Shown here one piece after another: positions 26,728 to 34,962 of a stretch of 64,000 nt of DNA. Position 1 is the stretch's first letter, and every line of letters begins with the position of its first letter. Position numbers and translations under genes: made by a program. The DNA comes from Microbacterium capsulatum (lineage in GTDB: Bacteria > Actinomycetota > Actinomycetes > Actinomycetales > Microbacteriaceae). The notes below the pieces were generated by a model. That model was not told the origin of the DNA. It searched no databases and saw only the letters and a program-made list of their open reading frames with translations. Location: contig NZ_JAVFCB010000004.1 in assembly GCF_030865425.1 (NCBI RefSeq), positions 124,001 to 188,000 on the forward strand, written 5' to 3'.

Positions 26728-28053
26728 ACCATGACCGAAGCGCCGAAGACCCGGCCGCAGACCCCGCCCGAGAAGGACGGCTTCCACTTCCGCGACATCA
26801 CGAAGATGATGGGCGGCGGTCAGTCGACCCTCCGCCAGTTCGGCATCCTCGGATCCCTCGTCGTCATCATCCTCATCTTCCAGGTCTGGACCGGCGGACT
26901 GACGCTCTCGCCGGGCAACCTGATCAACGTCGTCAACCAGTACTCCTACATCCTGATCCTCGCGATCGGCATGGTGATGGTCATCATCATGGGCCACATC
27001 GACCTCTCCGTCGGATCGGTGGCCGCGTTCGTCGGCATCGTCGTCGCGAAGTCGATGGCGGACTGGCACTTCCCGTGGTGGGCGGCGGTGCTGCTCGGTC
27101 TCGGGGTGGGCGTGGTCGTCGGCGCGTGGCAGGGCTTCTGGGTCGCGTTCGTCGGCGTGCCGGCGTTCATCGTGACGCTGGCCGGCATGCTCTTCTTCCG
27201 CGGCGCCAACCAGTGGGTCGGGCAGTCGACCTCGGTCGCCGTGCCGACCGACTTCCAGTACATCGGCGCCGGCTACCTGCCCGAGCTGCCGATCGCGGTG
27301 CCGTTCAACTTCCTCACGATGCTGCTGGCCGTGCTGGCGGCGCTCTGGGTCGTCGGCTTCGAGTTCTTCCTGCGCCGTTCGCAGAGCAGGGCGGGCACCG
27401 AGACGGCTCCGGTGTGGGTGAGCGCGGTCAAGGTCGTGGTCCTCGCCGCGCTGATCCTCGTCGCCGGCTACCAGTTCGCGACAGGCCGCGTCGGCACGAG
27501 CTTCCCGATCTCGGGCATCATCCTCCTCGTCCTCGTGATCGTGTACACCTTCGTCACGCGCAACACCGTCTTCGGCCGGCACCTGTACGCGGTCGGCGGC
27601 AACCGCCAGGCGGCGCGGCTGTCCGGCGTCAAGGACCGCTGGACCGACTTCTTCGTGATGATGAACATGTCGGTGCTCGCCTCGGTCGCCGCGATGATCT
27701 ACGTCGCCCGCGCCACCGCTTCGGGCCCGCAGGACGGCAACGGCTGGGAGCTCGACGCGATCGCGTCGGTGTTCATCGGCGGCGCCGCGGTCTCCGGCGG
27801 CATCGGCACCGTGGTCGGGTCCATCATCGGTGGTCTCGTCATGGCCTTCCTCAACAACGGCATGGCGCTGCTCGGCGCCGGCGCCGACACCGTCGCGATG
27901 GTCAAGGGCCTCGTGCTCCTGCTCGCGGTGGCGGTCGACGTCTGGAACAAGCAGCAGGGCCGTCCGTCGCTCACAGGGTTCCTCACCCGCCGGTTCGCCG
28001 CCAAGGACGAGCCGTTCACCCCTTCCGCTTCCGGCAACGCGAGCGGCAAGTAG
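26722..28053 (+). CDS. mmsB: Multiple-monosaccharide ABC transporter, permease
   Basis: 443-residue CUT2 permease (MmsB/GguB, RbsC/XylH superfamily) with about 10 membrane helices. Landmarks are MVMVIIMGHIDLSVGSVAAF in the first third, the GVPAFIVTLAGMLFFRGA segment and GGAAVSGGIGTVVGSIIGG near the C-terminus. Its length, greater than RbsC (~320), and the extra central hydrophilic loop around residue 220-240 fit the multiple-monosaccharide type. It forms the membrane channel for MmsA and the lipoprotein receptor encoded next. Confidence 0.94.
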   Translation: MSTMTEAPKTRPQTPPEKDGFHFRDITKMMGGGQSTLRQFGILGSLVVIILIFQVWTGGLTLSPGNLINVVNQYSYILILAIGMVMVIIMGHIDLSVGSVAAFVGIVVAKSMADWHFPWWAAVLLGLGVGVVVGAWQGFWVAFVGVPAFIVTLAGMLFFRGANQWVGQSTSVAVPTDFQYIGAGYLPELPIAVPFNFLTMLLAVLAALWVVGFEFFLRRSQSRAGTETAPVWVSAVKVVVLAALILVAGYQFATGRVGTSFPISGIILLVLVIVYTFVTRNTVFGRHLYAVGGNRQAARLSGVKDRWTDFFVMMNMSVLASVAAMIYVARATASGPQDGNGWELDAIASVFIGGAAVSGGIGTVVGSIIGGLVMAFLNNGMALLGAGADTVAMVKGLVLLLAVAVDVWNKQQGRPSLTGFLTRRFAAKDEPFTPSASGNASGK

Positions 28054-28111
28054 GGGGTCGGACCGCACGCCCGCGATCCGATCCCCAGATACCAAGAGAG
28101 AAAGAGATCAC

Positions 28112-29233
28112 ATGAAGAAGATCCTCCTTTCGGCGACCGCGATCGTCGTCGCAGGTGCCTTCGCGCTGACCGGCTGCTCCTCCTCCGCACGCGGCGGGGA
28201 CTCCGGCGCCGGCGGCAGCAGCACCGCGAAGGGCTTCGCCGCCGACGCCAAGATCGGCGTCGCGCTGCCGGACAAGACCAGCGAGAACTGGGTCCTCGCC
28301 GGCAAGCTCTTCACCGACGGCCTGACCAAGGCCGGCTTCAAGCCGGACGTGCAGTACGCGCCGGCGAGCAACACGGTCGCCGAGCAGCAGAACCAGATCT
28401 CGGCGATGGTCACCGGCGGCGCGAAGGTCATCATCATCGGCGCGAAAGACGGCAAGCAGCTGTCCACGCAGGTCAAGGCCGCGCACGACGCCGGGGCCAC
28501 GGTCATCGCGTACGACCGTCTGATCGAGAACACCGACGCGGTGGGCTACTACGTCGCGTTCGACAACTTCAAGGTCGGTCAGCTGCAGGGCCAGGCCCTG
28601 CTCGACGGTCTCGCCAAGCGCGCCGGGCACGCCGCGCCGTACAACATCGAGCTGTTCTCCGGCTCGGCGGACGACGCCAACTCGGCGGTCTTCTTCAAGG
28701 GCGCGATGGACGTGCTGCAGTCGAAGATCAAGGACGGCACGCTGAAGGTCGTCTCGGGTCAGACCGAGATCACCCAGACGGCGACCGACGGCTGGAAGGC
28801 CGAGAACGCGCAGCGGCGCATGGACGCGATCCTGACCGCGAACTACAGCTCGGCGAACCTCGACGGCGTCCTGTCGCCGAACGACACCCTCGCCCGCGCG
28901 ATCATCACCTCGGCGCAGCAGGCCGGCAAGAAGGTCCCGGTCGTCACCGGCCAGGACTCCGAGGTCGAGTCGGTCAAGTCGATCATGGAGGGCGTGCAGT
29001 ACTCCACGATCAACAAGGACACCACGCTGCTCGTCGCCCAGGCGATCAAGATGGCGCAGGAGCTGCAGAAGGGCTCCACGGTCGACGTCAACGACACCAA
29101 GTCGTACAACAACGGCGTCAAGGTCGTCCCGTCGTACCTGCTCGCCCCGGTCATCGTCACCAAGGACAACGCGGCCGACGCCTACGCCAACGTCCCGAAC
29201 CTCCTGGACATCGTGAAGTCCTACAGCAAGTAA
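28112..29233 (+). CDS. chvE: Multiple-monosaccharide-binding lipoprotein (ChvE-type)
   Basis: 373-residue periplasmic-binding-protein family 1 sugar receptor, anchored as a lipoprotein: the N-terminus has a basic start, a hydrophobic run and the lipobox LTGC with Cys22. The mature domain begins KIGVALPDKTSENWV and contains GYYVAFDNFKVGQ and LSPNDTLARAI, as in ChvE-like receptors for galactose, arabinose, xylose and related sugars. GAGAGAAAGAG lies before the ATG. It is the third gene of the mms operon and is followed by a strong hairpin terminator. Confidence 0.94.
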   Translation: MKKILLSATAIVVAGAFALTGCSSSARGGDSGAGGSSTAKGFAADAKIGVALPDKTSENWVLAGKLFTDGLTKAGFKPDVQYAPASNTVAEQQNQISAMVTGGAKVIIIGAKDGKQLSTQVKAAHDAGATVIAYDRLIENTDAVGYYVAFDNFKVGQLQGQALLDGLAKRAGHAAPYNIELFSGSADDANSAVFFKGAMDVLQSKIKDGTLKVVSGQTEITQTATDGWKAENAQRRMDAILTANYSSANLDGVLSPNDTLARAIITSAQQAGKKVPVVTGQDSEVESVKSIMEGVQYSTINKDTTLLVAQAIKMAQELQKGSTVDVNDTKSYNNGVKVVPSYLLAPVIVTKDNAADAYANVPNLLDIVKSYSK

Positions 29234-29261
29234 GGATCCACGAGCCCTCGGGCACCCGGGG

Positions 29262-29295
29262 GAGGGGCCGCGCGGACAGCACCGCGCGGCCCCTC
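29262..29295 (+). terminator. Hairpin terminator of the mms operon
   Basis: A perfect 14-bp stem, GAGGGGCCGCGCGG with its complement, around a 6-base loop, 28 bases after the chvE stop. There is no T-run, as usual in this GC range. Confidence 0.8.
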
Positions 29296-29324
29296 TCCGT
29301 GTCCGCCCCGGCGGCCGCTCTGGC

Positions 29325-30671
<1,347 letters not shown>

Positions 30672-30672
30672 T

Positions 30673-30708
30673 CAGCGGATCCGCTGCTGACGAGCCGGTG
30701 CACCGGCT
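30673..30708. repeat. Two perfect short palindromes between eno and ftsB
   Basis: CAGCGGATCCGCTG (30673-30686) and AGCCGGTGCACCGGCT (30693-30708), both perfect and without loops, lie between the eno stop and the ftsB ribosome binding site. They could be regulator sites or together weaken read-through from eno. Confidence 0.55.
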
Positions 30709-30724
30709 GACGGAAGGAGGAGTC

Positions 30725-31225
30725 ATGACATCAGGTCGGACTCCTCCTTCCTCGTCCGAGCCCGGAACCGGGTCCCCGCGCGCCGGGGCCGTCGACGTGC
30801 GCGGCTGGGTCGGCGGGATCCGCCTCAGCAGCTTCATGGTGATCATGCTGTCGCTGGTCGTGCTCGGCGCCTGGGTGCTAGTGCCGACCCTGGGCACGTA
30901 CCTCGATCAGAAGCAGCGGATCTCGGCGCTCGAGCACTCGGTGCAGGTCACGCAGCAGAAGATCGACCAGCTCAAGGCCGAGCGGGACCGCTGGAAGGAT
31001 CCCGCGTACATCACCTCCCAGGCCCGGGAGCGGCTGTTCTACGTGAAGCCCGGCGAGGTCGTCTACCTCATCGACAACGACATCGATCCGGCCGCGCAGC
31101 CGACGGATCGGGCGCCGGTGAGCAAGAAGGTGCAGGAGCACACCTCCGACTGGGGGGCTCAGCTGCTGCGCAGCGTCACCGGCGCGGGTCTTGCACAGAC
31201 CGCGGCGTCCGCGCCCGGGCGCTGA
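30725..31225 (+). CDS. ftsB: FtsB/DivIC-family septum formation initiator
   Basis: 166-residue bitopic membrane protein of the divisome (FtsB/DivIC family), which bridges FtsL and FtsQ. A disordered Ser/Pro-rich N-terminal segment of ~30 residues is followed by one membrane helix (about 35-56), a coiled coil (about 60-90) and the conserved ARERLFYVKPGEVVYLID segment (100-117). GGAAGGAGGAG immediately precedes ATG 30725. The gene is located after eno and before a DUF501 gene, the standard actinobacterial order. Confidence 0.93.
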   Translation: MTSGRTPPSSSEPGTGSPRAGAVDVRGWVGGIRLSSFMVIMLSLVVLGAWVLVPTLGTYLDQKQRISALEHSVQVTQQKIDQLKAERDRWKDPAYITSQARERLFYVKPGEVVYLIDNDIDPAAQPTDRAPVSKKVQEHTSDWGAQLLRSVTGAGLAQTAASAPGR

Positions 31226-31236
31226 CGGCGACACCG

Positions 31237-31242
31237 TACGCT
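31237..31242 (+). promoter_or_regulatory. -10 box of the DUF501 gene
   Basis: TACGCT, then GGAGGG, then the GTG at 31249. The spacing fits a leaderless start, but GGAGGGG could also act as a ribosome binding site on a transcript from ftsB. Confidence 0.35.
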
Positions 31243-31248
31243 GGAGGG

Positions 31249-31770
31249 GTGACCACACCTCCCTTCGCCCCGCCCACCGATGCCGAGCTCGCCGTCGTCT
31301 CCGCGCAGCTCGGCCGCGAGGCCCGCGGCGTGGTCGGCATCGCGGCCCGATGCGTCTGCGGGAACCCGACGGTGGTCGCGACGGTACCGCGGCTGCCCGA
31401 CGGCTCGCCGTTCCCGACCTTCTACTACCTCACCCACCCGGCCGCGACCGCCGCGATGTCCGCGCTCGAGGCCGGCCACGCGATGCCCGAGCTCGCCGCG
31501 CTGCTCGAGGACGAGGACACGGCGGCCGCCTACCGCGCCGCGCACGCGGCCTATCTCGCGGACCGCGCGCAGTTCGGCGACGTGCCGGAGGTCGCCGGGG
31601 TCTCCGCGGGCGGGATGCCCGCCCGCGTGAAGTGCCTGCACGCGCTCGCCGGGCACGCGCTCGCCGCAGGGCCCGGGGTCAACCCGATCGGCGACGAGGC
31701 GCTGCGGCTGTCGCGGTGGTCCCCGAAGCGCTGCGAGTGCCTGGAGCCCGGAGCGGCCGGGGCCGAGTGA
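31249..31770 (+). CDS. DUF501 domain-containing protein
   Basis: 173-residue conserved actinobacterial protein of unknown function. The family features RCVCGNPTVV near residue 33-42, FPTFYYLTHP near 59-68, and RVKCLHALAGHALAAGPG followed by VNPIGD are all present. The conserved Cys and His residues suggest a metal site, but no activity is known to me. It is located directly after ftsB and 10 bases before the S8 protease gene. Confidence 0.92.
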   Translation: MTTPPFAPPTDAELAVVSAQLGREARGVVGIAARCVCGNPTVVATVPRLPDGSPFPTFYYLTHPAATAAMSALEAGHAMPELAALLEDEDTAAAYRAAHAAYLADRAQFGDVPEVAGVSAGGMPARVKCLHALAGHALAAGPGVNPIGDEALRLSRWSPKRCECLEPGAAGAE

Positions 31771-31780
31771 GCCGAGCGCG

Positions 31781-33085
31781 ATGACCCCTCTGCCGGCGCC
31801 GCGGCGCAGCACCCCGCGATGGCGCACCGTCGTCGCGGGGCTCGTGCTCGCGCTGGCCGTCCCGCTCGTCGCCGCGACCCCCGCCCCGGCTCCGAGCCCG
31901 GATCCGGTGCGGGCGGCGGAGTACTGGATCGACGGCGCGCACGTCGATGCCGCCTGGAGGACGACCAGGGGCGCGGGCGTCACGATCGCGATCATCGACA
32001 CCGGGATCGGGAAGGGGCCGCACGCCTTCGACGGGGCGGTCACCGGCGGGACCGACGTGTCCGGGATCGGATCCTCCGACGGTCGCACTCCGCTCGGCCC
32101 GCTGGACAGCGACCACGGATCCCGAGTCGCCTCGCTCGCCGCGGGCCGGCCGAACGCGGACGGCACCGGCATGATCGGGGTCGCGCCCGAGGCGTCGCTG
32201 CTGTCGATCTCGCTCGGGTTCGGCACGACGGCGACCGTGCCCTTCGCCAAGCAGGTCGCCACGGCGATGGTCTGGGCGGTCGACCACGGGGCGAAGGTGA
32301 TCAACCTGTCCTTCACGACGAACACCCTGGACTGGGACCCGAGCTGGGACGACGCGTTCCTGTACGCCTTCCAGCACGACGTCGTCGTGGTCGTCGCGGC
32401 CGGCAACCGCGGCAGCGGCACGTCCATGGTGGGCGCCCCCGCGACCATCCCGGGCGTGCTCACCGTCGCGGGCGTGGACCAGCGCGGTGTCGCGAGCCGC
32501 GCCGCGTCCACCCAGGGCATCAGCATCGCGGTATCCGCCCCCAGCGAGGCGCTCCTCGGCGTCGACGCGAACGGCACGGTCGAGACGTGGAACGGTACCA
32601 GCGGCGCCGCTCCGATCGTCGCCGGCATCGTCGCACTCGTGCGCGCGGCGCACCCCGAGCTGAGCGCCGACGACGTGATCAACCAGATCATCCAGACGGC
32701 GCGCCCGGCGGCGCAGGCCACCGCCCATCCGGATCCGCTCTACGGCTATGGACTCGTCGACGCGTCCGCGGCGGTCTCCGCGGCGCTGCCGCACGTCACC
32801 GCGAACCCGCTCGGCGACCTGTCCGAGTGGATCCGCCTGCATCGCCGCGCGCCGGCGGAGCAGGGCCCGCAGCCGACCACGGCGCCCGTCGCGATCCCGG
32901 CCCTGCCGCCCGCGGAGGGGCCCGCGACACCCGGATCGCCGCTCATCCCCAGCGCGGATTCGCTGTTGTACGGTACCCTCCCGCTCGTCGCCCTCACAGT
33001 GCCTGGTATCCTGATAGGGCTTGGCGTCACCGCTGCTGCCCGGCGCATCCGTTCGGCGCGCGCCTCTCGCACGCCAAATCCCTGA
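31781..33085 (+). CDS. Subtilisin-like S8 peptidase, secreted and membrane anchored
   Basis: 434 residues. An N-terminal signal peptide (about 1-35, hydrophobic GLVLALAVPLVAA) precedes a subtilase domain with the catalytic triad Asp73 (AIIDTGIG), His112 (DSDHGSRVAS) and Ser274 (NGTSGAAP), and the oxyanion Asn209 in AAGN. A Pro-rich stalk (about 360-390) and a C-terminal membrane helix (about 399-420) with a basic tail anchor it outside the cell. The layout resembles mycosins, but no type VII secretion genes are nearby. It lies between DUF501 and the NADH dehydrogenase gene, whose ribosome binding site follows its stop at once. Confidence 0.93.
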   Translation: MTPLPAPRRSTPRWRTVVAGLVLALAVPLVAATPAPAPSPDPVRAAEYWIDGAHVDAAWRTTRGAGVTIAIIDTGIGKGPHAFDGAVTGGTDVSGIGSSDGRTPLGPLDSDHGSRVASLAAGRPNADGTGMIGVAPEASLLSISLGFGTTATVPFAKQVATAMVWAVDHGAKVINLSFTTNTLDWDPSWDDAFLYAFQHDVVVVVAAGNRGSGTSMVGAPATIPGVLTVAGVDQRGVASRAASTQGISIAVSAPSEALLGVDANGTVETWNGTSGAAPIVAGIVALVRAAHPELSADDVINQIIQTARPAAQATAHPDPLYGYGLVDASAAVSAALPHVTANPLGDLSEWIRLHRRAPAEQGPQPTTAPVAIPALPPAEGPATPGSPLIPSADSLLYGTLPLVALTVPGILIGLGVTAAARRIRSARASRTPNP

Positions 33086-33104
33086 TTTCCGAGGAGTTCA
33101 CCTC

Positions 33105-34520
33105 TTGGCTGACAGCACTGTGGCGAAGGATCGTTCTGTGCCCAGGATCCTGATCGTGGGCGGGGGCTACGCCGGTTTCTACACGGCGTGGAAGCTGGAG
33201 AAGCACCTCCGCAGGGGCGAGGCCGAGGTCACCATGGTGGACCCGCTGCCCTACATGACCTACCAGCCGTTCCTGCCCGAGGTGGCCGCGGGCTCGATCG
33301 AGCCGCGGCACGCGGTGGTCTCGCACCGCCGTCACCTGAAGCGCACGAACGTCGTCACCGCCAAGGTCACCGGCATCAACCACGCCGGCAAGGTCGCCAC
33401 GATCACCCCGCCGGTGGGCGAGCCGTACGAGTTCGCGTACGACCAGATCGTCGTGACCGCCGGTGCCGTGTCGCGCACCTTCCCGATCCCGGGCATCGCC
33501 GACAACGCGATCGGCCTGAAGACCATCGAAGAGGCCGTCGCGGTGCGCGACAAGCTGCTGTCGAACTTCGACAAGGCCGCGTCCATCCCGGCCGGCCCCG
33601 AGCGCGACCGCCTGCTCACGGTCGTCGTGGTCGGCGGCGGTTTCGCGGGCATCGAGGCGTTCGCCGAGCTGCGCTCCTTCGCCTCCTCGCTGATCGCGAA
33701 GTACCCGCAGCTGTCGTTCGACGACACGCACTTCCACCTCATCGAGGCGATGGGCCGGATCATGCCCGAGGTCTCGCTGAAGACCAGCGAGTGGGTCCTC
33801 AAGGACCTCGCCAAGCGCGGCGCGCACGTGCACCTGGACACCCAGGTCAAGGGCGCCGTCGACGGCGACGTCGAGCTCTCCAGCGGCGAGGTCATCCCGA
33901 CCGACATCATCGTGTGGACCGCCGGCGTCATGGCCAACCCGACCGTCGTGCGCGGCGGCGACCTGCCCGTCGAGGAGCGCGGTCGCATCCAGACCCGTGC
34001 CGACCTGCGCGTGGGCACCGAGGACCACATCGTCGAGGGCGCCTGGGCGGCCGGCGACGTCTCGGCCGTGCCGGACCTCTCCGGCGGCGGCGTCGGCGGC
34101 ATGTGCGTCCCGAACGCGCAGCACGCCGTGCGCCAGGCCAAGCGCCTCGCGAAGAACCTGGTCGCCGTGCTCCGCGGCGAGGACCCGAAGGACTACTTCC
34201 ACAAGAACCTCGGCGCGGTGGCCGGCCTCGGCCTCTACAACGGCGTCTTCCAGTCGGGCGGACTCGCCCTCAAGGGCTTCGTCGCCTGGGTCGCGCACCG
34301 CGGCTACCACGGTCTGGCGATGCCGTCCTGGGAGCGCAAGTGGCGCGTCCTCTGGGGCTGGTGGAACAACCTCTGGCTCGGCCGCGACATCGTCGGCCTC
34401 GAGGCCCTGCAGGCCCCGCGCGCGGTCTTCGACCAGTTCGCGGCGCGTCCGCGGCCGGCCGCCGAAGCCGTCCCGGCCAAGGTCGAGAAGACCAAGGAGC
34501 CGGTCGGCGCGGCCAAGTAG
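33105..34520 (+). CDS. ndh: Type II NADH:quinone oxidoreductase (NDH-2)
   Basis: 471-residue FAD-dependent pyridine nucleotide-disulphide oxidoreductase. The FAD-binding GGGYAG is at about residues 19-24 and the NADH-binding VVVVGGGFAGIE near 174-185; the C-terminal part has YFHKNLGAVAGLG and an amphipathic Trp-rich segment (WRVLWGWWNNLWLGRD) for membrane contact. This matches non-proton-pumping respiratory NDH-2. TTG 33105 is chosen because GAGGAG ends 8 bases before it and the FAD motif follows at a normal distance; GTG codons at 33117 and 33141 are alternatives. The gene ends with a strong terminator, separating it from the giant gene. Confidence 0.93.
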   Translation: MADSTVAKDRSVPRILIVGGGYAGFYTAWKLEKHLRRGEAEVTMVDPLPYMTYQPFLPEVAAGSIEPRHAVVSHRRHLKRTNVVTAKVTGINHAGKVATITPPVGEPYEFAYDQIVVTAGAVSRTFPIPGIADNAIGLKTIEEAVAVRDKLLSNFDKAASIPAGPERDRLLTVVVVGGGFAGIEAFAELRSFASSLIAKYPQLSFDDTHFHLIEAMGRIMPEVSLKTSEWVLKDLAKRGAHVHLDTQVKGAVDGDVELSSGEVIPTDIIVWTAGVMANPTVVRGGDLPVEERGRIQTRADLRVGTEDHIVEGAWAAGDVSAVPDLSGGGVGGMCVPNAQHAVRQAKRLAKNLVAVLRGEDPKDYFHKNLGAVAGLGLYNGVFQSGGLALKGFVAWVAHRGYHGLAMPSWERKWRVLWGWWNNLWLGRDIVGLEALQAPRAVFDQFAARPRPAAEAVPAKVEKTKEPVGAAK

Positions 34521-34536
34521 GCCTCCGACAGCTCGC

Positions 34537-34576
34537 AACGCCCCCGATCCCTCTTCACGGAGAGGTCGGGGGCGTT
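34537..34576 (+). terminator. Hairpin terminator after ndh
   Basis: Stem AACGCCCCCGA with its complement, extended by CCTCT/AGAGG after a 2-base bulge, with a short loop. It begins 17 bases after the ndh stop. It isolates the giant gene from upstream transcription. Confidence 0.8.
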
Positions 34577-34824
34577 CCGCGTCTCCGCCCCGCTCAGATC
34601 CGCGAGAACCGGGCAGGAAACGCCGTCGGAGCAGGCAGTATTCCATCGGAGACATATGGTGGGTCGGCCCTCGGAACCGTGCTTCGACGCCGGCCCGATC
34701 TTCCGGAATTTTGGGTATTGACGGGGGAGCACCAGGGCGAGTACGACTGTTCTCGGTATCCGCGTGGGGGGAGCGCGCCTACTGGTTCTTCGGAGCTGGG
34801 CGTCTACGGAGCTGGGAGGTCTTG
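34577..34824 (+). promoter_or_regulatory. Leader and promoter region of the giant gene
   Basis: Non-coding stretch between the ndh terminator and the giant gene. It is AT-richer than its surroundings near 34700-34720. A perfect palindrome TTCCGGAA (34701-34708) lies 9 bases before TTGACG (34718-34723), which with TACGACT (34742-34748, 18-base gap) forms a plausible promoter. That would give a leader of about 70 bases ending in GGGAGG (34814-34819), 5 bases before the GTG start. Nothing else is recognisable in the first 120 bases. Confidence 0.5.
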
Positions 34825-34962
34825 GTGATCGCCAAGACGGATGACAGGAGGCGGTGCGCGCCTGATCGAGTCGGCGCGCATCCCTGGCGCACACGCGCTG
34901 CGGCGGTCGTCGCAGCGTTCGTGACCGCGCTCGTCATGTCGTTCCCCACGAGCGCCTCGGCG
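34825..34962 (+). other. Sec signal peptide of the giant protein
   Basis: Residues 1-46: a charged n-region with several Arg (8-10, 15, 22, 24), a hydrophobic stretch AAAVVAAFVTALVM (25-38) and an ASA signal-peptidase site (44-46) before VPLP. Long n-regions like this are common in large Gram-positive surface proteins. Confidence 0.85.

Noticed and set aside
31781..33085. Mycosin of a type VII secretion system
   Set aside because: The domain layout is similar, but no EccB/C/D, WXG100 or related genes occur nearby, so a general surface subtilase is the safer call.
33105..34520. Operon linkage of ndh with the giant gene
   Set aside because: A strong hairpin at 34537-34576 and about 300 bases containing a separate promoter lie between them.
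34822..34824. TTG as the start of the giant gene, and further upstream in-frame starts
   Set aside because: GTG 34825 has better spacing to GGGAGG. The upstream open stretch contains the promoter region, and the signal peptide fits a start here.
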